In this document: one piece after another, positions 35,133-46,941 of the stretch
How the letters are laid out: each line of letters starts with the position of its first letter
Numbering within the stretch: the first letter of the stretch is position 1
NCBI GenBank assembly: GCA_030512335.1
Contig: JAULSU010000001.1
Span: 5,704,001 to 5,768,000, forward strand
Source of the DNA: Immersiella caudata
Taxonomy: Eukaryota; Ascomycota; Sordariomycetes; Sordariales; Lasiosphaeriaceae
Length of the DNA: 64,000 nt
Reading direction: 5' to 3'
Notes under the pieces: model-generated
What the model saw: the letters and a program-made list of their open reading frames with translations, nothing else
What the model was told of the DNA's origin: nothing
Database searches by the model: none
Position numbers and translations under genes: made by a program

Positions 35133-35864
35133 ATGCCGTCAGCCTTGATCGTGAACGCGGACGCTCCGCCGTACGCTCCGGCAGCCATCGAAACCATCAG
35201 TCCCGAGGATTTTGAGACTGCATCCATCCGCTCTGCCGCGCCGTCTTACAGTGAGTAGCTGACCCCTCCTCCCCCTTGACCAGCCTAACCCAACTCACTA
35301 AATCACACAGCCTCCGACGCGCCGTCCTACCACTCTACCGTCCCCAACACCGAGCCCGTTCCCCCGTACTCCCCTCCGGAACGGTCCGCCAGCTCCACCA
35401 CACCCGGAAATTCGAGCCCGGTCCCGCTCATCAGCTCCGAACCGGGCTCCGCACCCCGCCAGGGTCTTCCCCCGATCCCAACGGCCCCCATCTTTCACTC
35501 CTCCCTGCCCTCCCTCGGGCAGTTCCGCATCCCTTCCTGGTCCACCACCCACGCAAACCCAACATATCACCGCGTAGCTTTGCGTCGTGTCGCTGCCGCC
35601 TCCCGCGATGATCGTCTCCAAGGCATCCGCCGCGCAATGCTTGACCGCATCGAGGAGGAAGAACAGCGCAATCGTGCCGCTGGCGCTCGGCCTCTTGAGG
35701 ACCCATACCTCGTGGGCGAGGCAGCTGCTGCCCAAGCTCGTCGTGAGCGTCTCGCCCGTGAGAACGGAGACGAGATTCTCATCCGCGAGGATAGGCGATG
35801 GGACTTCTTCCTTAGTGAGCTCTCCTCGCGGAGGCCCAGGGGAGGAAGATTGGCGAGGTTCTGA
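35133..35864 (+). CDS. Small fungal protein of unknown function
   Basis: Two exons, 35133-35250 and 35311-35864, joined over a 60-nt GTGAGT...CACAG intron; 223 residues. The first half is Pro/Ser/Tyr-rich, with repeated PPY and PSY words (APPYAP, AAPSYTS, DAPSYHS, VPPYSPP), and is probably disordered. The splice falls between two of these words and keeps the pattern. From about residue 120 there is a more ordered segment (LGQFRIPSWSTTHANPTYHRV), then a long charged helix (residues about 140-205) rich in Arg, Glu and Ala (DRIEEEEQRNRAAGA, AQARRERLAREN). It ends in a basic tail, RRPRGGRLARF. No signal peptide or membrane segment. The coding case rests on frame, splice signals and composition. 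I recognise no named family. Confidence 0.72.
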
Positions 35865-36794
35865 AGAAAAAAAAAAGAGGGGAGATATAGGGGGTGATAG
35901 CTTCAGAGACAGGGAGCAGGCGGTGCAACACTTCCATTTATCGAGTGAGTCTCGACTCCACGGCCACATCCATCCATACAGACACACACCAATGCATTGG
36001 GGCGCGTTAAGTGAGGCAACACCAAACTGGATCCCGGTGCATTCCTTTTTATTACTTTCCTTTCACTTCTTCTTGTCCCTCATGCACTTACTCGGCGGGC
36101 ATGGCGAGCGTATCTCTTGCGATTGTAGCGGCGGCCGTCTTTCCACTCCCTCAAGCAGCTCATCTGGTGAGCGGATTATTTGTTATTCGTCAGGGCGGCA
36201 TTATTTTGGCATTTTGGGAGGCGTTATTTAGAAGGAGCTCCTCCTCCGCAGAGTGTCCTCGGGTTCGAATCCTTGACGTTGGGGAGGACGTAAACTCTTG
36301 TGCCTGGGTTGACATCTAGCGGAGAATGTCTTGGGTGGTGGTACATTCGATGGATTCAATAGCGTTGACTTTCAGATTAGCTTCTCAGCAAGCATGTCCA
36401 TTTTCGACCTTAAACTTGAACCAGGACGTTACTGTGATCATAGGGTCGACTTACAAACTGCTGGGTCCTGGTGGCGGTCGTGAGTGAGCAACACGGTACC
36501 TGCAGATTCCAGATGCAAGAGAAACAAAACTTTGAACCCAGCGGAGGGGTATGTATTACTGATAGTACCTCTTTCCTGTGTCCCGGTTAACCCACGATGC
36601 CTTTCTATACGGGCTTCGAATATAATATTTAACACATCCGACAACGCCAGGCCAAATGCGATCAGTCACACACGCGCGTCCAAACGCTACCAACACCCGT
36701 CCTCTTACCGCCTGGTCTGTGCCTTCTGGTACACGGTATTTGTACAAGTGACGTTGGGAACTCCATCTGCTCTGAAAAAACGGCCATAGGACGT
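35865..36794. other. Intergenic: convergent 3' flanks
   Basis: About 0.9 kb between convergent stops. A run of A lies just after the stop at 35864. A T-loop-like word at 36261-36273 has no tRNA around it. No gene seen. Confidence 0.5.
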
Positions 36795-37682
36795 TCAACC
36801 CTTGCTCTTGGTGTTGAGGATAAGCGCAACAATGAGGCTAGAATCAGAGTCAGCAGATACTCGGCAATATACAGGTGTTCGGCATCCGTACCCATAGAGA
36901 CCCAGAACTTCGCCGAAAATGAGGATGAGAACCATGCCGACGAAGATGCGCGACTGAAGCATGTAGGCCCGGACGCCCTTGTCACCCACAATTCCAATGC
37001 AGTAGCCCGCGGCCAGACCTGTCAAACCGACGGAGAGACCGCATGCCAGGTGCATGAAGCCACTATGATGGATCAGTATCGGTGTGCTTCTTCAAGATAC
37101 TATGGAGGGAGGGCGCACTTGAACAAACTGTAGTTGGTGCCGGATGATGGAGGCGCAAGGTCCTGGGCGATTAAAACTGAGACAACAAGCGCATAGACTG
37201 CGATAATACCGGACATGACGACGGGAATCAGGCACTACATAGGGGGTCAGGAGCCGTCTCCCTACATTCAGGGGCTCAGTCCATTAGACACCCACCTTCA
37301 TGATGAGGTCTGGTCGGAAGGTTGCCACACCGGCAATACCAATACCAGCTTTCGCTGTGCCATAAGCGGCGCCGATGCCTAGAAAGCGCCGTATTATCAG
37401 CTACTGTTGCAGGAGGAGGGGTCCAAAACAATCGTCGGTCCGTGGTTCGGCCGTGTAATCGGGCATCGGAGAAGGGCTGACATACTGCCAAAGATCATGG
37501 CTGCCGCGATTCCGCCCTGTAATAGGAATGCATGTTAGCAAGCTGCATATAGACACAAGGCACCCTCCTCAACCGGTCACCGGGAACGCCGGCGTCGAAC
37601 GGGGGCTTCGCGGTCGAGATCTCGGGATTCTCACCATGCCAATAAAGGGCGCGAATTTCGGGCTGAGCTCTGATTCGGCCAT
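36795..37682 (-). CDS. VMA11: V-ATPase proteolipid subunit c' (VMA11 type)
   Basis: Six exons: 37682-37635, 37516-37486, 37378-37296, 37234-37119, 37062-36892 and 36837-36795. The 492-nt coding sequence gives 163 residues with every junction in frame. It is a four-helix proteolipid of the V-ATPase Vo ring that carries protons into the vacuole. The sequence reads [64 protein letters not shown], and [25 protein letters not shown]. The Glu in FGEVLGLYG is the expected proton-binding residue of helix 4. [15 protein letters not shown] and the ILNT end fit c' (Vma11) better than c (Vma3), whose counterpart reads YTGFIQL. The c' subunit is a fungal feature. Exon density is high: five introns in under 0.9 kb. 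Confidence 0.92.
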
Positions 37683-38524
37683 GTTGGGCAACTTCGTGAA
37701 ATTCCAGCAGAGTCGACGAAGAGAGCGATGCAGATTCCCTAGGTGCGAGTGCGCCAGAGAGGAATTTGGCCGTCGGTTGATACGCAACATCGATGCGAAG
37801 CAAGCACGGATTGGAGCTGATGCGTCCTGGAACAGTGCGTCACGTGGCGCACAGGGTTAGGGTCCTTATCACAGATTACGAGGGTTAGGGTCTTGACGAG
37901 CCAAGCCTGGGCAAACGCAAAGTCCAAGAACTCGGGAATCTTGCAAATGCGCACAGGGTTATGTGGCCATCGGGTTTGCTTTTTGTTTTTCGTTCATTTT
38001 TCTTCCTCAAGGCGTATTCTCCCCGCGGTGTCCTATCGCTGCAGGTTTCTCCGTGCCTGGGTGTCGCTGGGAAGCTGGTCGTGTCGTGCACGGGACTCTG
38101 GAGAATAACTTCCCAGACATCTCTCGAAAATAACCAAACGTCACACCCGGAACCGTCGTCACCCGTCCGTGTCGCCTCCTCCTCACGCAGCGCCGGCCGA
38201 CACGACGAACTTTGAGGGCCCGCATCGCCTCCCCCGATTCCGCTCCCGCCGGCCATATCCACATCGAAGTTCTACTGTCTGCTGGCCGTTACCTGCTGCG
38301 GCTTGCTGTCTGCCAATTCCGGGCAAGGGTGTCGGCAGCCCATCCAGGCCGAGCGAGATACGGGTGAGTTCACGCCATCTCCACTTTTGATTGCCAAACG
38401 TGCCCCCTTAGATTTTAGACTGCAAGCCCTGCAATCCAATCTGCTCGTCAAGCCAGCACGCACAGGAAAGTCTATCCAATGGATTGCTGATGCTGATGCT
38501 GCGTGTTCGCGTTGCTAGGCAGGA
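37683..38524. promoter_or_regulatory. Divergent promoter of VMA11 and ROM2
   Basis: The 842 bp between outward-pointing starts holds a CACGTG E-box at 37841-37846. It also holds two identical 12-mers AGGGTTAGGGTC at 37853-37864 and 37881-37892. The latter match the telobox-type site bound by TTAGGG-binding Myb factors (Tbf1/TRF class) in other fungi. No other gene seen here. Confidence 0.55.
37853..37892 (+). promoter_or_regulatory. Pair of telomere-like (TTAGGG) elements
   Basis: Two copies of AGGGTTAGGGTC start 28 bp apart, in the same orientation, about 170-210 bp upstream of the VMA11 start codon. Each contains one full TTAGGG. They are not a telomere, as they are isolated inside a gene-rich region. 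A promoter role is inferred from known telobox use in fungi. Confidence 0.5.
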
Positions 38525-41500
38525 ATGGCCGAATACCAGCAGGACCGGGTACCGCCGCCGCGGCGAGACCAGTACGGCAATCCCAACAACTTCCAGCGAG
38601 ATGCCGCCTTTTCCAACATCTTCGGCGCCGCGCCACCCCCTGGCCGGTCGCAAACAATGACGTCCTCGGTTCCTCCGCCCTCGATGATGTCGGAAGGCCG
38701 AACACAGACCATGTCGTCCACCATGTCGGGAGTCTCTGCCATGTCAGGAATGCCGGGCCCAGGCTCGCAGCGGATGCCTCCCCCACGACCGCCACCTCCC
38801 CAGGGAGGAGGATATTCAGACCCGAACCCGATGCCGCCGAGACGGCCGGTGGGAGGGCCTCCAGGCGGCGGTTACTACCCAGGCCCGCGTTCCGTATCGG
38901 GCGGCCAGCAAGTCCCGTCACCTCATTACATGCAGCAACAGCGCCGGCCATATCCAGGTCAAGGGCCTCCGCCGTCCATGCCACAGCATCGTCGACCGCC
39001 CCCCGGCGACTCTATGCGCTCCGATTCCATGCGGTCAGACTCGATGCGTTCCGATTCCATGCGTTCCGATTCCATGCGAGGCCCCCCTCCGCAAGACTAC
39101 TACGGAAACAACGCACCGCCACCACGGGGCCCTACACAGCGGTTCTACCAAGGCCAAGGCGGCGGTGGGCCGCCGCCGGCCATGAACTCTGACCCTTACC
39201 GTTCACAGTCCCTCGCGAGCGCCCCGAGGCCACAGATGTATCACCCCCCGCCACAGGCCTACCAGCAGCAGTCCCAAGCAAATGCCTTCCGTCACGCCCA
39301 GTACAACCCGAACTCTGCCCGAACAACCGCCCAAGGACGAGTCGTACCGGAGAGACACATGGAGGACCGCTCGATGTCGATGACGGGCTATAGCTCGTAT
39401 GATCGCGACTCTCACCAAACGATGAGCGGCCGTGTAATTCCGAACAGGAGGCCGCCAGGCGCGGGCCCCAATTCGCCAGAGCATGCTCCTGCGGGGCCCG
39501 GGTACCAAGGGCCAGCACCAACGGGACAAAGTAACGGCTACCCGAACAGCTACGCCCCAGGATCACAGACGAGAACTACGAGCACGGCGTCATCCGGAAA
39601 CGACAGCAACAGGACGATGTCCATGGCATCCACCATAGCCCCCTCGATTGCCCCATCCGATCGAACAGACGCCCACACTCTAGTGCACCGCCCATCGGTG
39701 TCTGGCTCCACTAACGGAGAACGCCCGCCGACGGCAAAGATTAGGCCACCGATTGTATATCCCGCCCTCCTTTCTCGCGTGGCCGAGTGTTTCCGACGGA
39801 AGATCGTTGTGGGCGACCGGACAAAGAACGAGCTGACCTACAAGAACGCCTTTAGTGGTGCCGAGGCTGTCGATGTGCTTTCCTATATCATTAGGACTAC
39901 GGATAGGAATCTGGCGTTGCTTCTCGGCCGAGCCCTGGACGCCCAGAAATTCTTCCACGATGTTACCTACGAGCACCGTCTGCGAGACTCCACCTACGAA
40001 ATGTACCAGTTTCGGGAAACTCTGACCGAGGAAACGGAGGAGAAACCGGCCGTCAATGGTGTTTTCGTTTTGCTTTCCGAGTGCTACTCGCCCACCTGTA
40101 CCAGGGATCAGCTTTGTTACTCTATTGCGTGCCCCAGGAGACTAGAGCAAGTGTCAAGACTCAACCTCAAGGCAGGCCCTGGACTTAGGAAGGAGGGACC
40201 CGCCAACGTTAACGATGATGATGCCGACCAAACGGACGAGCAGAAGTTGTGGATCAACAGCGTGCCAAAGGAGATTGCCGATAGCACTGGAGACAAGGAG
40301 AAGAAGCGACAGGAGGTTATTTCCGAGATTTGTTACACGGAACGCGACTTCGTCAAAGATCTGGAATATCTTCGCGATTTTTGGATTCTGCCCCTCAGGG
40401 GCAAGATAAACGGCATGTCGTCGATCCCGCCACAACGAAGAGAAAAGGTGGTTCGGAACATCTTCAGCAATATTATCGATCAACCCAGTATTCACGCGGT
40501 CAGCTCGAGATTCGCAAAGGCCCTGACCGAACGACAGCAGAAGAGCCCAGTCGTGTTCCATGTTGGCGACATCTTTTTGGAATATGTACCGCAGTTTGAG
40601 CCGTTTATTCACTACGGAGCAAAGCAGCTGGAGGGCAAGTTTGAGTTTGAGAACGAGCGGACCATCAATAAGGAGTTCGCAAAGTTTGTCGACGACGTGG
40701 AACGACGGAGGGAATCGAGAAAGCTCGAGCTCAACGGTTACCTCACGAAGCCCACCACAAGATTGGCGAGGTATCCTTTGCTGCTAGAAAACGTCCTCAA
40801 GTACACAGAAGACGACAACCCGGACAAGACAGACATCCCCAAGGCCCTCAAGCTGATCAGAGATTTGCTGAGCAGAGTAAATGCCGAGTCGGGCAAGGCT
40901 GAGAACAGGTTCAACTTGAGACGCTTGCATGAGCAGCTCAAGTTCCGCCCGGGCGAGAGGGTGGATCTGAAACTTACTGACGAGAACCGCGAACTTGTCT
41001 TCAAGAGTCAGCTCAAGAAATCGCCTACGGAACAGGCCGATATCACCGCGTTCTTGTTTGATCACGCAGTGCTCCTGGTACGGGTTAAGCAAGTCGGCAA
41101 GACGGAGGAGCTCAAGGCGTACCGACGGCCCATCCCGCTGGAGCTGCTCTCCATTAAGGAGATGGAGGAGGTCATCCCGCAGGCAGGCACAGTCAAGAGA
41201 TCGTCTTCGAGCATACTTCCCGCTCTACGAGCCGGCGAAGCCAAGAAAGGGGAAGGCTGGCCTATCACTTTCCGTCACCTCGGCAAGAACGGCTATGAAC
41301 TTACCCTCTACGCTGCCAACCAGTCGGCGAGGCAGAAGTGGTTGGAGTATATTGACAACGCTCAGCAACGCCTCAGAGGCCGCGCTGACTTCCTGAACAC
41401 GACGGTGATCTCGAGTGGCTACTTCTCAGGCCAGAACAAGGTCAACTGCGTTGCGCCTTTCGGTGAGAACTGTAGCAATCCGTGTTTGGGTATCGAGACT

Positions 41501-42589
41501 AATTGTGGATTAGATGGTGGGCGGAAACTCATTTACGGAACGGACAACGGAGTCTATGTGTCGGATCGGAAGTCCAGGGACAAAGAAGCGCCGCCCAAGA
41601 GGGTCATTGATGTGCAAAACGTTACCCAGGTCGATGTTCTCGAGGAGTATCAGCTTCTGTTGGTACTCAGCAACAGATCACTCTACTCATACCAGCTCGG
41701 CGCCTTGGATCCGAACGAGCCGATCTCAGCCAAGCGTGGCAAGAAAATCCAAAGCCACTGCAATTTCTTCAAGACAGGAATTTGCTTGGGGCGCCACCTG
41801 GTGTGCTGCGTCAAGAGCTCGGCACTGTCAACCACCATCAAGGTGTACGAGCCTAATGACGCCATGTCGCGGACGAAGAAGCAGAAGGGTCTCAGCAAGA
41901 TGTTCAACGCCGGCCAGGACGAGCTGCGGCCGTTCAAGGAGTTCTACATCCCCATCGAGTCAAGCTCAGTCCACTTCCTCAAGAGCAAGCTGTGCGTGGC
42001 TTGCGCAAGAGGGTTTGAGGTGGTCAGCCTCGAGACCCTCGAGACTCAGTCACTGCTAGACCAGGCTGATACGTCACTCGACTTTGTCGCTAGGAAAGAG
42101 AACGTCAAGCCGATCCACATCGAACGCCTCAACGGCGAGTTCTTGTTGAACTACTCGGAGTTCTCATTCTTCGTCAATAGAAACGGCTGGAGGGCGCGAC
42201 CTGAGTGGCGTCTGGATTGGGAGGGCACGCCACAGTCCTTCGCGCTCAGCTACCCATGGATCCTGGCTTTCGAGCCCAACTTTATCGAACTCAGGCATAT
42301 TGATAATTTGGCAGTGCACATTGTGCCGCATAAGAACATCAGGATGTTGCACAGCAGCACGCACGAGGTTAGTGCCATCAGGAAAGACTCCGTGACTAAA
42401 GTTCTTAGCTAACCCTCCGCAAAACAGATCATTTTAGCGTACGAAGACGAGCGTGGCGAGGATGTTATTGAGGCTATCGACTTTTGGAAAAGTCAGAGGA
42501 AATCGGAGGTGTACTACGGAAATACCAGCCCCCCGCCGACAAGCGGCGGCGGCGGCGGCAGAGAAGGCTCGTCACGGATGGGGATCTAG
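38525..42589 (+). CDS. ROM2: Rho1 guanine nucleotide exchange factor (ROM2 type)
   Basis: Three exons: 38525-41462, 41514-42367 and 42428-42589, giving 1317 residues. The first intron is 51 nt, stop-free and 3n; removing it restores CVAPF-D-GGRKLIYG, the expected start of the CNH domain. Rom-type GEFs load GTP on Rho1 and so drive cell-wall glucan synthesis and the cell-integrity MAP kinase path at growth sites. Domains in order: a Pro/Gly/Ser-rich disordered N-terminus (1-410) with five DSMRS repeats (162-186), DEP (about 410-495), DH/RhoGEF (about 595-785; EICYTERDFVKDLEYL, YPLLLENVLKYT), PH (about 835-957) and CNH (about 965-1260; STHEIILAYEDE). A short Gly/Ser tail follows. The length suits fungal Rom2. 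It is divergent from VMA11. Confidence 0.94.
39008..39082 (+). repeat. Five 15-bp repeats in ROM2, unit DSMRS
   Basis: Five adjacent 15-bp copies, of the form GAYTCNATGCGNTCN, encode DSMRS DSMRS DSMRS DSMRS DSMRG. Third-base differences between copies show the repeat is not brand new. Each unit offers an RSDS-like site for kinases. It lies in the disordered N-terminus, so copy number could vary between strains without breaking a fold. Confidence 0.9.
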
Positions 42590-45553
42590 TGTGTTTCGCC
42601 TTGGGGCTGACGAAGTTGTCTATACACCTAAAAGCGAGTGGTTGGCTTTTGCGTGTGCGTATCAGCGTCTCAGAGAACCACCGGGAGAGAGGACAGACTA
42701 GGACGGAAGAAAGTAGGGGGGGTCCTAATCGGCTTCATCGTTTCTTTCTCTTCCAATTTCTTCCAATTTCTTCCTAGGCCGTTGTGGTTCTGTTATTCTC
42801 CTTTAGGGGTGTTTTATGTTTTCCACACATGGCCAGCGAAATCTCGGTATTGTGGATTGTAATGGGCTTTCTGCAGTTTTCCCGGTTCTCCCTTCCATCA
42901 AGCTATGTAACATCATTTATCCTGGGATAGGGGGTGAGAAGGAGGTAGTTGCAAGAAGCGGAAGTGGAGGATGAGAGATCCGCGGGACAGACAGAGAGAG
43001 AGAGAGAGAGCTTGCTGGCCAGGTTCGACATGTTTCAATCGATAACGGCAGTCAGCACAGATGATTCTGTGGCGTACATTCGCAAGTCCAAATGATTGAC
43101 GGTGGATCAAAGTGAGTGAAACAGTAGTCGGTGAGAAGATAAGTAAAGGTGGCGAGTTGGTCTCCTACTCAGCACTCGAGGTCCGAAGCCGAGCAGGTTT
43201 TCCAGACCACCTTTACATTCCACACCTTCTCAACAATCAAATGTGGAACAGCGAAGCAGTTACACTCAACCAGGATCATCCCTTTGGGCTGCAGCTATCT
43301 CTTGCCAATCGGCCGTCGAGTGGTCGTCTTGAGAAGGATGGTGGGATCGGGTATCGTATGCTGTGGGAGTTCTGAGTCGAGATGCCGCGTTGATAATTCT
43401 AGAACTAGAATTGGGGTTTCACATGAACGGCTGAGAACGGCTCGCTGGAGTGGCATGGAATGGCATGTCTGTTGCTCAACCAGCGCGGTTCCACTTAGGT
43501 TAGAGCACACTGGAGATGACCTGAAATGAGGTGTTGACGGGATGGCCGGCGCCGTGTCTAGTGAGTTTAGTTGTTCCCCACCTATATTTATGCACCGGAT
43601 CGACCGATTGATCATCGTTGTGAGTTTGGTACTGATTATTGCCACGTTGTGAGGGCTTTGGGTGCAGTCCTTTGGATTGATGAACCCGGGTCGGTTGGGG
43701 ATGAGAGGTTCCGTGGAAGGGTGATGGAATAACCCCCGATGTGTGAAAATAACGGGGCGGGGGTGTAGAAGCCACACCGTCGCAGACGGGCTGAGACGGG
43801 CTAGCCTGGTGGTGATATATGGCGTGATAGAGGGCCAGAGTTATCGGGGATGCAATGCAAGTCTCTGACTTTGCAGTCGTTTCTTGAAGTAGGTTTCTCC
43901 AGGGATCCCGAGTCTAGCCACGGAGCTGTGCCGAGCTGTCCGCGCTTAGTCGGGGTATAAAAGAAGCAAGGAAAGTGCGGGCGTATGCGGGTTCCGGCGG
44001 TGGGGTCGAGTGTTGCGTCCTATACCCACATTCTGGCGGTTTCTGGTTCCCAGCTTTCCGCTTCTTTTATGACGGCGATGCAGTATCATCGGATGTGAGC
44101 CGCAAACCGGATGGGAGTCGAGGAACCTTCGCGAATGGACATTCATGGACCGGTGAAGCCGTTCAGCAATTACAACGCTTATTCAATAATGATGGGGGTT
44201 TGTAGAGTAGGTCCAAGGACAACTCCGGTTCGTCGAGCCGGGCCCGGACGCAAGGCGACGCCAGGGTTGCGCTTGCGTTCACCGGTCAAGGCCTAGGCGC
44301 TGCAACGGCAGATCGCTGGAGCCCCGCTCACCCCGCCTGTGAGGCGCCTGCAACCAACCGAAACCGTCCACTAGACGGTTGCTTCATCGTGCTGCATAAT
44401 GTCGATGGAGGGGTTGCAAGGCATTCGCCTTCCTGGATTTCCCCAGGTCTGAGAATGCATTCCATGCATCAAGACACCACAGAGATGCTTGCCCACACCA
44501 CCACTCCGCCGTTGTTGATTGCACCTGCTCTGCCTTGGCACCTGCTGGCTGGACGTTTGGACGAACCGCGCATCCTTTCTCGAGGTAGGGCTCAGAAGAG
44601 GGGTGACTGGCACCTCGGCGAGAACCGGTGGCATGACTGAAAATCCCCAGCAATGAGAAGCAAAGACGTACCGAAATTGGCCGTCTCGGCTCAAGACAGT
44701 CAAAACAGCGCCTGAACAGAGTTGGAAATGGCCCAGGCATTCAAGACGTCGTCATCGTCTGCCGAGCTGTTGCAAGCAAGCAGAGCTACGATCCGAAATC
44801 ACGATTGGAAATACCCGGACCTACAACGCCAACCTTATTCGTCTTGGGACTCGTATCCTCTCGGCCTTTATCATCTGTTCACCTCGGCACCCCTTGCAAC
44901 GGCCGCAGCGGACGAATAAGGCAAGTTGGCAAGGTTTGGGTCTTACGTATCAGAACTGCAGGGCCAGGGGTAGCGTGAGCTTCGACGGGGAAAAACTACG
45001 TCCCCTCTCACCTTGAGCCTTCCCGTTTTCCTGGCCTATCGTGGCTATCTGATATACCCCCCACCTTTGGCTGTATCATTTGCGGTTCGCGGCTCTGGGA
45101 CTTGACAGGCAAGGGTTGGTCGAAGATCCCCGTCATGTCGGGTCGCCTCCCAGACGCATCCATGGATCGGCCAGCTTACACGTCTTCCTAGCAAGCTTAG
45201 CTACAGTATGCCCTCACAGTGTGTTGACCCTCGCATGACTGCGAGTCTCTATTAATCTGGGACTGTCCTCCCGTCTGGTTTTCGTTCCCTTTAACTCTCT
45301 TCTTCCGCTTTGTGTTCACGTCGAGTCTTATTGTTTCTGCCGGTGTTTGCCTCGCCTCTTGCTTTAGGCCCAACTTAGCCCGCTTTGCCTACCAATACCT
45401 ACCTTATCCAGTTGCATCATCGTGCCGCACCTCTCTTCGGGTTACGGTTGAGGTCGAAGCTTTCTCCCGTCGAGGTCTCCCTCATCCAGCGCCCTACCGA
45501 TCCCACCAGTCCCTACGTAAACGTCCCCAAGAAATCACACACAACAGTCAAAA
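42590..45553. other. Intergenic: 3 kb without a clear gene
   Basis: The gap lies between ROM2 and the small cysteine-rich gene. An (AG)9 microsatellite is at 42993-43010. A CT-rich stretch at about 45265-45550 fits the leader of the next gene. Other open frames (for example 44722-44919) are short, lack splice support and are not recognised. Confidence 0.45.
42993..43010. repeat. (AG)9 microsatellite
   Basis: An uninterrupted run of nine AG dinucleotides lies about 0.4 kb downstream of the ROM2 stop, preceded by related ACAG bases. Confidence 0.9.
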
Positions 45554-45877
45554 ATGAACGGCTGCTACTGCTCAAATTACTACGGCTCGATTGGATGCCG
45601 CAACACCGTCTCCAAGTTTGGGGAAAGGTGTAAGCTCTGTGTTGTAAGCTTCACTTAACACCAACCATTCATCCACCAAGTTACCCACCACAAGTCTAAC
45701 CCTCTCCAGGCCCTCAAAAGCGGCGCCTCACTGAGCCACGGTCTCCTCTCCGAAGACGATCTATGGATGGTCAACGAACCAAACAGGCCCATGGCACCAA
45801 AGCGAAATGATAGTTGGAGGAGCAGCGGGGGCACGACGAGTGGTTCGACGAGGTGGATAGGGTATCCGCAGAAGTGA
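45554..45877 (+). CDS. Small cysteine-rich protein, 85 residues, unknown
   Basis: Two exons, 45554-45643 and 45710-45877, joined over a 66-nt intron with GTAAGC donor, TCTAAC branch and CTCCAG acceptor; 85 residues. A CT-rich leader and an AAAATGA start context precede it. Exon 1 encodes five cysteines in 30 residues: CYC near residue 4, a single Cys at 15, then CKLC at 26-29. The spacing suggests a small metal-binding (zinc ribbon-like) unit. There is no signal peptide, so it is probably intracellular rather than an effector. Exon 2 is hydrophilic and Ser/Gly-rich (SWRSSGGTTSGSTRW), ending IGYPQK. Ordered text such as HGLLSEDDLWMVNEPNRPM argues for real coding. I recognise no family. Evidence is frame closure and strong splice signals, not homology. 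Confidence 0.6.
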
Positions 45878-46941
45878 AGATCAAAGCCTATTTGCCGATT
45901 GGTGTTTGGAATTGAAGGGATACTGGCGGGGGGGGCTGGGGTTACGATAGATTGAGATGGCACGCATGATGCATTTTCTTATGGATCTGGGGGCAGTGTA
46001 TAGGTGTTTTGAAGATTGGCGATTGCCTGCCTCGGGCTTGGGTAGACGAGTCCGACGAGGAAAATGATACACGGCAGGGATCAAAACGCTTGGAATGGGA
46101 TTAACTGCTGTGGTTGGACTGGGAGGTTGAATGGGACTTGTACTTGTTGGGTATTTTGGGAGGATTACTCTATATCTAAACGGCATGACCCATTGTCACG
46201 TTGGAAAGCATAAGGTAGGATGAGGGACATTGGTGTCTGCCTGATGGTGTTAAGATAGCTTGTCCACGATGTCTGTTGTTGCCGAGAACTATTCAGCTAC
46301 AGAGTTAATGTTCAGTTAACAATTATACTGCTTACCGATTGAAGGGAATGGCGGGAGCGAAGTGTGTTGTTGCGTGGACAAACATCTGACACCATCGGAT
46401 GATAAAGTAAAAGATACCTGTTGAAACCTCACGCATTTCCCCCATTTTCCCGGGTCAGCTCATCCCCCTATGATGGACGGTACGTGCCGTTGGCTAGAAG
46501 AATGTGCATGCGCTGTTGCCCCTGTCTGCATCAGAAGCGGCTGGTTCGTGGAAGACGGGAGAAGTTCGGTCATATCATGCGCTTCTTCGTGATTGAAGAG
46601 AACACAGACTTTGTGGTTTGAAACGTGCTGGCAATCAGCGGTGGGGGCGGTGGTGATTGTAGTAAGCAGCCAGATTAGAATATGTTTCATTGCGTCCGGC
46701 CTCCTCCACAGTGCTTCATGCCGTATATCGTCGCGTTGCCCTTTAGATGCCAAAAGATCGTACATGCTTTGCGGTATAGTAATTCCAAAGACGCCTATAG
46801 GTTTCCTCATGTTTCCCCAAAAGTCACGATTCCCATCCGCGTGCACAGGTTGTCATACCCCCAACATCCGAGTCGTGCCTAAAATATCCAGCCCGTCATG
46901 CGGTATTGTAACGCCACTCGAGTTCTGTCAAACAGTCACGG
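45878..46941. other. Intergenic: convergent 3' flanks
   Basis: About 1.1 kb between convergent genes, A/T-richer than the surroundings at 46140-46420. Short open frames at 46421-46882 are not recognised. No gene seen. Confidence 0.45.

Noticed and set aside
36261..36273. T-loop-like GGGTTCGAATCC
   Set aside because: No matching acceptor stem, D-arm or anticodon arm within 90 bases on either side.
36795..37682. First thought: V-ATPase subunit c (VMA3)
   Set aside because: Motifs IPVVMSG, FNGFMHL and the ILNT end fit c' (VMA11) better.
37853..37892. Interstitial telomere remnant
   Set aside because: Only two isolated units inside a promoter, not a tandem telomere array.
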